A stretch of DNA of 64,000 nucleotides from Pseudocolwellia agarivorans (GTDB taxonomy: Bacteria; Pseudomonadota; Gammaproteobacteria; Enterobacterales; Alteromonadaceae), in NCBI RefSeq assembly GCF_002000085.1, contig NZ_MUZU01000001.1, positions 558,001 to 622,000 of the forward strand. The letters run 5' to 3'. Shown here piece after piece: positions 57,865-64,000 of the stretch. Both the position numbers and the translations under genes were made by a program. Numbering within the stretch: the stretch's first letter is position 1; every line of letters begins with the position of its first letter. The notes below the pieces were generated by a model. That model was not told the DNA's origin. It saw only the letters and a list, made by a program, of their open reading frames with translations, and made no database searches.

Positions 57865-59007
57865 ATGGAATTAGTAACCTCTGTTTGGCATGTTTTTAGT
57901 GCATTTATCATTTTTTTATTGGGTATTTTAGTTGCGTTTTCGCTTGGTAAAAAGCTTCAATTAAAAACAGAATTATCATTACTTCTCTACTTATGGCATA
58001 CCGTAATGTGTTTTGTGTATGTTGCTTACGCCTCTAAAAATCCTGCTGATGCCAATCGCTATTTCAAAAGTGAAAATTTAGACTTTGCACATTTTTCCTT
58101 AGGGACTCACGCCATAGAGTTGTTTACAAATATTCTAAAATTATTCGATTTATCATACCTAGGCTGTTTTCTTGTTTTTAATATTATAGGAATCATTGGA
58201 TTATTAACTTTTTCAGCTACCTTACAAGGTCTTACCGAAAAGAGTAAACCTAGAATAAAATGGTTTGCTTTAATTATTATTTTTCTTCCCTCTGTAAGTT
58301 TTTGGTCATCTGCAATAGGTAAAGATGCCTTTTCGTTTATGGCTACAGGCTTAGCTTTGTGGGCATCTTTAAACATAAAGCAACGTAAAACTATATTAGT
58401 TATAGCTATTTTATCTATGTTGCTTGTTAGGCCTCATATGGCTGGTATTATGGTAATAGCCATTAGTGTTGCAATTATGTTTGATAAAAATGCGAATATA
58501 CAAATTAAGACGGTATTGGCTGTATTGTCTTCAATTACTATGGTCTTTTTGATCCCTTTCGCACTTAATTATGCAGGTGTCGGCGACAATGTTTCGGCTG
58601 ATGGTTTGCAAGACTATTTATCAAAAAAACAAGGTCACAATATGGCCGGCGGCTCAAGTTTAGACATATCTTCTATGTCTGTCCCAATGAAAATGTTTAC
58701 TTATACTTTTCGACCATTACCTTTTGAAGCACATAATATAACGGCATTACTCGCGTCTATAGATAACGTATTATTATTATTATTATTTGTTGTAGGAATG
58801 CGGCACCTTAGAAATACGCATGTAAAACAAGATCCTTCAAATCGTATTTTCATGTGGGCGTACGGTATAGGATCGTTAATTATATTATCTTTAACCACAG
58901 CAAACTTAGGTATAGCCATGAGACAAAAGTGGATGTTTTTACCTATGCTAATTTATTTATTTATGTCTGCGGTTGTCTTTGCAACTGAGCGACAAGAAAA
59001 AAACTAG
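57865..59007 (+). CDS. membrane protein, likely polysaccharide polymerase (Wzy/EpsG-like)
   Basis: 380 aa with about ten membrane helices. A periplasmic loop of 40 or so residues (about 235-280) follows LIPFALNYAG. Motifs common to EpsG-type proteins, such as ADANRYFKSE (52-61) and SVSFWSSAIGKDAFSFM, are present. Polymerases are poorly conserved, so the call rests on topology and context. 42 bp after the glycosyltransferase. Confidence 0.7.
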   Translation: MELVTSVWHVFSAFIIFLLGILVAFSLGKKLQLKTELSLLLYLWHTVMCFVYVAYASKNPADANRYFKSENLDFAHFSLGTHAIELFTNILKLFDLSYLGCFLVFNIIGIIGLLTFSATLQGLTEKSKPRIKWFALIIIFLPSVSFWSSAIGKDAFSFMATGLALWASLNIKQRKTILVIAILSMLLVRPHMAGIMVIAISVAIMFDKNANIQIKTVLAVLSSITMVFLIPFALNYAGVGDNVSADGLQDYLSKKQGHNMAGGSSLDISSMSVPMKMFTYTFRPLPFEAHNITALLASIDNVLLLLLFVVGMRHLRNTHVKQDPSNRIFMWAYGIGSLIILSLTTANLGIAMRQKWMFLPMLIYLFMSAVVFATERQEKN

Positions 59008-59054
59008 CCATTACTAACCCTAATAAAAATAATAAAAATGAGAAATATATCATC

Positions 59055-60173
59055 ATGAAAGTTCTTATCATTGGAGCATTACCCGAGTCACTTTTAAATT
59101 TTAGAGGTAACCTCATTAAAGATATTCGTGTTAATGGGCATGATGTTATTGCGATGGCAGCCCCAACCAATAAAGACACTATCGAAAAAATTGAAGCACT
59201 AGGTTGCCAATTTATTCCCTTATCCATAAAAAGAAACGGCTTAAATCCTTTTGCTGATCTTGGCACCTTTTTATCATTAATAAAGTCTATTAAAAAACAT
59301 AAACCCGATGTGATCCTTGCTTACACCATAAAGCCGGTAATATGGGGAGGAATAGCGGCTAGATTTTTCAGTAAAGGAAAATTTTTCGCCTTAATTACAG
59401 GTCTAGGATTTGCTTTTCAAAAAGGCAGTACTAAACGCAATATTGTTAATTTTATAGCGACTAATCTTTATAAATTTGCATTAAAAAATGCGCAACGTGT
59501 TATTTTTCAAAACCCTGATAACCAACAAGTATTTATAGATCAAAACATTGTAAAAAAAGAAGTAACTTGCCGTGTACATGGTTCTGGCGTTGATATAAAA
59601 CATTTTAAAAAATCACCTTTAGCTAACAATACTCATCCTACATTTTTAACCATAGCAAGGTTACTAGGCGATAAAGGTATTAGAGAATTTGCAGCAGCAG
59701 CTCAACAAGTAAAGAAAAAGCACCCTAATGCCTGCTTTCAAATATTAGGGCCTGAAGATCCTTCTCCTGACGGTATTCCTCTTGCCGAAGTCATGCAATG
59801 GCACAACAATAAAGACATAGAATATTTAGGCCATACCGATGATGTACGCCCAAGTATTGAAGGCTGTGATATTTTTGTACTTGCGTCTTATCATGAAGGC
59901 ATGCCTAGAACGGTTTTAGAAGCAATGAGTATTGGCCGCCCTATACTTACAACCAATGTTTCTGGCTGTAAAGAAACGGTAGATGATGGCGTTAACGGCT
60001 ATTTGGTTAATAAAGCTGACGTTAATGATTTGTCAGAAAAATTACTATGGTTTATTGAGAATCCACAACGCTGGCCTGAAATGGCTGAGCAAAGCTACGC
60101 TCTTGTTTTAAAACAATATACCGTTGAGAAAGTTAATAAAGACTTAATAGATATTCTTCAACTACAAAGCTAA
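59055..60173 (+). CDS. glycosyltransferase family 4 (PglA-like)
   Basis: 372 aa. The N-terminus (IGALPESLLNFRGNLI), AYTIKPVIWGGIAAR and GLGFAF, then HGSGVDIKHF, LLGDKGIREF and SYHEGMPRTVLEAMSIGRP. It resembles transferases that add a second sugar to undecaprenyl-diphosphate-linked units. Last gene of the polysaccharide operon, 47 bp after the polymerase candidate. No initiating phosphosugar transferase is in the window. Confidence 0.9.
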   Translation: MKVLIIGALPESLLNFRGNLIKDIRVNGHDVIAMAAPTNKDTIEKIEALGCQFIPLSIKRNGLNPFADLGTFLSLIKSIKKHKPDVILAYTIKPVIWGGIAARFFSKGKFFALITGLGFAFQKGSTKRNIVNFIATNLYKFALKNAQRVIFQNPDNQQVFIDQNIVKKEVTCRVHGSGVDIKHFKKSPLANNTHPTFLTIARLLGDKGIREFAAAAQQVKKKHPNACFQILGPEDPSPDGIPLAEVMQWHNNKDIEYLGHTDDVRPSIEGCDIFVLASYHEGMPRTVLEAMSIGRPILTTNVSGCKETVDDGVNGYLVNKADVNDLSEKLLWFIENPQRWPEMAEQSYALVLKQYTVEKVNKDLIDILQLQS

Positions 60174-60195
60174 TCGTTATTAAGTAATCTGAAAC

Positions 60196-60681
60196 TTAGC
60201 TAGGTAAATTACAGGTTCGTAGCTCTTTCGCACCTTCAAAACCATTAAAAAGTGCTAAGTGTGCACTTTGCGAAAACGTATCATCTCTTTGGGTATACTG
60301 CGAAATCCAATCAATTAGCATAGCTAAATTAGCATCTTGAGCGGCTTTAGATTCATATTTATGAGGTTCCCAAGGGCGTTTTTGTGCATTAAGAATACAA
60401 TCTTCAACCGATAAATTTAAAAAGATAACGTTATCGGCAATAGGCGTAACCAACTCAAGTAAATCGGTGTAGCATCCTTCAATTACCCATGTGTTGTTAT
60501 TTTTCAAAAACTCGTCAATTTTAGCTTTAGACTCGGTAATTGGTGTTCTTGATGGTGGCGTAGTTGGTTGCCATGCAATCGTGTCTAAATCTAGATGCGC
60601 ACTTTGATTGCCTGTACTTATGTTTTTAGCGAGCGTTGATTTACCCGAACCTGAATTTCCAAATATAACCACTTTAGACAA
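60196..60681 (-). CDS. P-loop kinase-like protein
   Basis: 161 aa. Walker A GNSGSGKST at 8-16; HLDLDTIAW and WVIEGCYTDLL follow, a pattern of small shikimate/adenylate-kinase-like NTPases often annotated as 'topology modulation' proteins. Lid Arg residues occur in QKRPWEPHK. The substrate is unknown. Convergent with the polysaccharide operon. Confidence 0.8.
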   Translation of the reverse strand: MSKVVIFGNSGSGKSTLAKNISTGNQSAHLDLDTIAWQPTTPPSRTPITESKAKIDEFLKNNNTWVIEGCYTDLLELVTPIADNVIFLNLSVEDCILNAQKRPWEPHKYESKAAQDANLAMLIDWISQYTQRDDTFSQSAHLALFNGFEGAKELRTCNLPS

Positions 60682-60720
60682 AACAAAGCCTCCTTCTATT
60701 TACTCGTAGCACTTAACTTT

Positions 60721-61308
60721 TCAGCTACCTAAACTTATTAGCTGCTTGTTATGAATTTTTGATAGCACTAATAATGAAATAATGGCTCCGCTTAATGCCC
60801 ACATCATGTCTGATTGTGTGTCCCAAACATAACCTTGTGTACCTAAGAAAGCTTCCGCATCTTCACCAGTAGATAACGCGACCCACCATTCAATTAATTC
60901 ATAAAAGGCACTAAAAGCTAAACAGATGGCAACAATAATAATGTTTCGCCATTTATCACCATTTACAACGTGTTTGCGAATAAGTATTTCTCGCGCAAGT
61001 AAGGCTGGAACAAAGCCTTGGAAAAAGTGCCCTACTTTGTCGTAGTTATTGCGCGTAGCACCTAATAATTCATCAAAAAATGGCACTTCGGCATAGGTAT
61101 AATGCCCACCTACCATTAATACAATACAATGAAATAATATAAAAAAGTATAATAAAGGCGTTAACCGAAAGCTGTTATAAGTAAATGCTAAAATGCCACC
61201 ACCAATAACGGCAGGTAACACTTCAAGCAACCAAGTAAATTGATCTTTTGGATTAACACCAGACCAAACAAGTACTGCTAAAAATAGGATCACCCAAAGA
61301 TATTTCAT
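60721..61308 (-). CDS. DUF2238 membrane protein (YjdF-like)
   Basis: 195 aa with six membrane helices. DUF2238 signatures: HYTYAEVP, NNYDKVGHFFQGFVPALLARE and FSAFYELIEWW, then QGYVWDTQSDMMWALSGA. Function is unknown. It overlaps the DoxX-like gene by 4 bp. Confidence 0.9.
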   Translation of the reverse strand: MKYLWVILFLAVLVWSGVNPKDQFTWLLEVLPAVIGGGILAFTYNSFRLTPLLYFFILFHCIVLMVGGHYTYAEVPFFDELLGATRNNYDKVGHFFQGFVPALLAREILIRKHVVNGDKWRNIIIVAICLAFSAFYELIEWWVALSTGEDAEAFLGTQGYVWDTQSDMMWALSGAIISLLVLSKIHNKQLISLGS

Positions 61309-61679
61309 TGCTTATTATCCGCATCTTTATTTAATAAAATAAGACTTAAACCTATCATGGTAATATTGGTGGTTACAGGATTAAATGCCTCAATTAATAA
61401 TTGAGGCTGCAAAACTGCAACCGCAAGTAAAAGACCAACTAAAGCAAAAATATTTAATAAAATTATAGATTTATTTTTATAGAAGATAAAAATAATAATA
61501 CCAAAAATCACTTCGCCGATCCCTGCAGATTTAGTTACAAAATAAGAGAGCTCGTTAGATAAACCGATACTTCCCGTCATTAATTTTTCTAATGGCGCTA
61601 TATGAACTAACTTAGGAAAGATACCGTGATATAACCAGCTAAAACTGACAAGATATCGGGCAATTTGAATGGCTGACAT
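61305..61679 (-). CDS. DoxX-like small membrane protein
   Basis: 124 aa from the ATG at 61679, which has AAGGA upstream; a TTG 18 bp earlier is less likely. Four membrane helices, with FSWLYHGIFPKLVHIAPLE and SAGIGEVIFGI, typical of the DoxX_3/SURF4-like group. Possibly with the DUF2238 partner a small membrane complex; function unknown. Confidence 0.75.
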   Translation of the reverse strand: MSAIQIARYLVSFSWLYHGIFPKLVHIAPLEKLMTGSIGLSNELSYFVTKSAGIGEVIFGIIIFIFYKNKSIILLNIFALVGLLLAVAVLQPQLLIEAFNPVTTNITMIGLSLILLNKDADNKQ

Positions 61680-61902
61680 GTGAAGATCCTTTTTCAATAT
61701 TTAATGCTGATGTACATATACCCGTTATCATTCAAGATACAGGTTTCAGTGAGATCTAAAAACAATTTAGGCACAGTTTAGACCCCTTGGAGAATCGTTT
61801 GAGTGGTAACGAATATTTATTTTAAAAACCTAAATGCGCCCTCACCATACATGATCAAAAAAATATAAAACAGCTGTTTACTCGGATCTTCAAATATAAC
61901 TT

Positions 61903-62985
61903 TTAGCTTTTTTTAAATTTTTTACGTTTTCTAAACCAATATAAATATAAGCCTGTAAAGGCTAAAATCACAGGGCTTAAACCTAAAACACACCAAATAA
62001 TTTTACTTGTTAACCCGGCAAAATAACCAAAATGAAGTTTTCTAAAACTATCGTCAATCACCATTAATACGTTAGCCTCTCGAATATCTTGCATGAAGGT
62101 TGTTTTACCTGAGTTTTTATCAAAGGTAACCATATTCGAATACTCGCTATTCAATGGATTGGGTGTATCAACCTCTCCGTAAAAAGTAATATCCATTTTA
62201 GGTTCAAATGGTAAAACTAAATAAGTCGGTTTAAAACTGTCTATTTCACTTTTAGATTTTTCATATAAACTTTGAATAGATAAGCCAGTATTGTGTAAAG
62301 GCGCTATCATTTCGTATGGCTCTTCAATAACATGCTCTGTTACCTCATGAGCTACTAATAAAATATTCCAATACGCACCAGTAAAAGCCAATATCAATAA
62401 AACAGGTGAAGCACTAATGCCCACCATTTTGTGTAAATCACTAAAAAATATGCGCGCGGCAAGTTTTATTCTCAACGTAAAAAAATGTTGCCAAAATTTA
62501 CGATATAAAATAATACCGCTGATCCCCAAAAATAGCAGAATTAACGAAACAATCGCGCCAATAAACATGCCTTTGGTTTCTAGTAAAAACTTATAGTGTA
62601 AGTCTAATAACCAATCGGTAAGGTCGTCGCTCGTACCTACAGGCTCAGACAACATTTCACCGCTGTACTGATTTAAATAGACCTTAGCCCAAACATGAGT
62701 GCCACGTTCAATTAAGTAAGCGGTATCGGTTCTACTTTTATCATCAAAAATTTCCCATGTTGCAACTTCATATTTTGGGTTATTTTTTTGAACATTAGTA
62801 ATAAGCGTATCAAGCGATAAGCGTTGCTGTGTACTGTCAACATTCACAGTCATTTTATTAGGCATTAACCATGCGTCTAACTCGGTTTTAAATACCAATA
62901 TACTGCCTGTTATTGAAATAATAATAACAGGCAGTATCGCGATAAGTGCACCAATTGAATGCCATTTAAATAATTTTTTTCTCAT
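61903..62985 (-). CDS. PepSY-associated membrane protein
   Basis: 360 aa from the ATG at 62985 (RKKLFKWHS); a TTG start 45 bp earlier is possible. Four membrane helices with PepSY domains between: the first helix IGALIAILPVIIISITGSILVF, an Asp/Trp-rich periplasmic region, then SDLHKMVGISASPVLLILAFTGAYW. PepSY_TM proteins often follow siderophore receptor genes and may reduce iron siderophores in the periplasm. Downstream of such a receptor here. Confidence 0.9.
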   Translation of the reverse strand: MRKKLFKWHSIGALIAILPVIIISITGSILVFKTELDAWLMPNKMTVNVDSTQQRLSLDTLITNVQKNNPKYEVATWEIFDDKSRTDTAYLIERGTHVWAKVYLNQYSGEMLSEPVGTSDDLTDWLLDLHYKFLLETKGMFIGAIVSLILLFLGISGIILYRKFWQHFFTLRIKLAARIFFSDLHKMVGISASPVLLILAFTGAYWNILLVAHEVTEHVIEEPYEMIAPLHNTGLSIQSLYEKSKSEIDSFKPTYLVLPFEPKMDITFYGEVDTPNPLNSEYSNMVTFDKNSGKTTFMQDIREANVLMVIDDSFRKLHFGYFAGLTSKIIWCVLGLSPVILAFTGLYLYWFRKRKKFKKS

Positions 62986-63027
62986 AAAACCTAACCAATA
63001 AAGTACATATAACTGACTTTCTAAAAA

Positions 63028-63057
63028 CAAAAAAGTGGCGCAGAAAAACTACGCCAC
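63028..63057 (-). terminator. terminator between the receptor and PepSY genes
   Basis: GTGGCGTAG pairs with CTGCGCCAC (one G-U) around five Ts, followed by six Ts on the minus strand. 26 bp after the receptor stop. It would reduce PepSY expression relative to the receptor. Confidence 0.85.
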
Positions 63058-63083
63058 AAAATAATTAAGGTATTAATTTTTAT

Positions 63084-64000
63084 TTATAATTTCCACGTTA
63101 CCGTAGCACTGTAGTTGGTAGGTGCGCCGTAATAACTTTGTGCCCAATATAAGCTGTTCAGGTATTTTTTATCCGTCACGTTATTTGCGTTAACCGTTAC
63201 AGACACATTGTTGGTAAATTCGTACCTCGCCATTAAATTAACCACTTCGTAAGCTTTTTGTGTCGTTATTATTGCTTGACCTGCATTAGAAAACCCTTCT
63301 CCCACAACACCTTGATCGCGTGAAATATCATCTTGCCAGCGCATGTTTACACCTAACGTTAAGCCTTCAACTTTAGGTACGTTATAAGTAGCAGCAACTT
63401 TAATTAAAGTATCAGGGGTATAGTCAGCAATAATATTTTCACCTGAAATACTAAAGTCAGTAATACCGGCGCTGATTTGTAATCCTTGTGCAAGTTGCCC
63501 TGCCACTTCAAATTCATAGCCATGACTTGATACACCATCAACACCGATATAACGTTGTTTATCAATAGGTAAAGAAAGCGTTCTAGGATCTAGCGCGGCA
63601 ACATTAACTTGCTCGGTGTCAAAATAAGCAAAGCTAGCGATTAATAACTCATCATAAAATGAATGTTTAATACCTATTTCTTTATTTTTACCGGTAACAG
63701 GATCAAGTAGCTTATCGTTAATATCTTGCGCAGTTTGAGAAACAAAGGTTTCAGTATAACTAGCGTATGCCATTAACTCAGGTGTCATTTGATATACCAA
63801 ACCAAGATAAGGAATAAATTCTGCGGCTTCAGTATTTTGCTCAACACTGTAAGATGTACCTGTGGCTTCCCAGTCGTTATATCTACTACCAACAATAGCG
63901 TTAAAATTATCAAGTACATTAAAACGTGCCGTAAAATAAACAGCTTTTTGCTTATTACTTACATCACTTCCTGCAGGAGCATCTTTCAATGTTGCTCTAG
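63084..64000 (-). CDS. TonB-dependent siderophore receptor, C-terminal part
   Basis: The frame is open to the window edge, so the N-terminus is outside. About 304 residues of barrel are seen. FxP/DxP patterns of ferric-siderophore receptors occur: YLGLVYQMTPELMAYASYTETF, KNKEIGIKHSFYDELL, and the final NVTDKKYLNSLYW, ending ATVTWKL with no charged terminal residue. The next gene is a PepSY membrane protein, supporting an iron role. The specific siderophore is unknown. Confidence 0.92.
   Translation of the reverse strand, partial: RATLKDAPAGSDVSNKQKAVYFTARFNVLDNFNAIVGSRYNDWEATGTSYSVEQNTEAAEFIPYLGLVYQMTPELMAYASYTETFVSQTAQDINDKLLDPVTGKNKEIGIKHSFYDELLIASFAYFDTEQVNVAALDPRTLSLPIDKQRYIGVDGVSSHGYEFEVAGQLAQGLQISAGITDFSISGENIIADYTPDTLIKVAATYNVPKVEGLTLGVNMRWQDDISRDQGVVGEGFSNAGQAIITTQKAYEVVNLMARYEFTNNVSVTVNANNVTDKKYLNSLYWAQSYYGAPTNYSATVTWKL

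Overview
The window is an AT-rich chromosomal segment of a marine gammaproteobacterium of the order Alteromonadales, most likely Colwelliaceae (Colwellia/Thalassotalea type). This rests on gammaproteobacterial gene orders (queA-tgt-yajC-secD-secF; ygfB-pepP-ubiH-ubiI facing zapA-6S RNA; rsmE-gshB-yqgE-ruvX; pilT-pilU divergent from yggS-proC-yggT; rdgB-hemW-tadA; holD-rimI) and on a marine carbohydrate and receptor repertoire: a GH16 agarase, three TonB-dependent receptors, a PEP-CTERM protein and sulfotransferases. The taxonomic call is an inference from gene content, not from a search.

Layout. 1-8.5 kb: two minus-strand outer-membrane receptor modules, one paired with a beta-helix lipoprotein and one with a TPR-sulfotransferase. 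8.8-10 kb: an HD-GYP protein. 10-15.7 kb: queuosine and Sec translocase operon. 15.9-20 kb: aceK, tRNA-Trp, holD-rimI and an XdhC-like gene. 20-23 kb: Sel1, tail-collar and PEP-CTERM secreted proteins. 23-28 kb: ubiquinone hydroxylases, pepP and ygfB. 28-31 kb: zapA, 6S RNA, murI and metK. 31.1-37.2 kb is a decayed accessory island: an ATPase remnant, a full and a truncated RAYT (REP-associated tyrosine transposase), a signal-peptidase remnant, a ParDE pair, a resolvase remnant and two unrecognised proteins with gene fragments beside them. 37.2-49.4 kb is again housekeeping, with a yafNO toxin-antitoxin pair inserted after ruvX. 49.4-54.5 kb: apbE with a broken FMN-binding partner, the agarase, a solute-binding protein, and a Fur-box-controlled three-gene cluster. 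54.8-60.2 kb: a surface-polysaccharide cluster (flippase, sulfotransferase, two glycosyltransferases, polymerase candidate). 60.2-64 kb: small membrane proteins and an iron-type receptor with a PepSY membrane protein, the receptor running off the window.

Features beyond plain gene calls include two copies of a roughly 268-bp intergenic element with imperfect terminal inverted repeats and a shared core (19970-20238 and 27818-28084). There is a perfect 34-bp palindrome upstream of both RAYT copies, and a permuted duplication of RAYT flanking sequence. A strong terminator lies inside the 5' part of the Sel1 reading frame. Several pseudogene fragments can be read only by following frames by hand. 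No CRISPR array, rRNA operon or prophage was seen. I found no complete new system that I would call proven. The best candidates for one are the receptor/TPR-sulfotransferase pair, the Fur-box mini-peptidase cluster and the unrecognised 301-aa and 510-aa island proteins.
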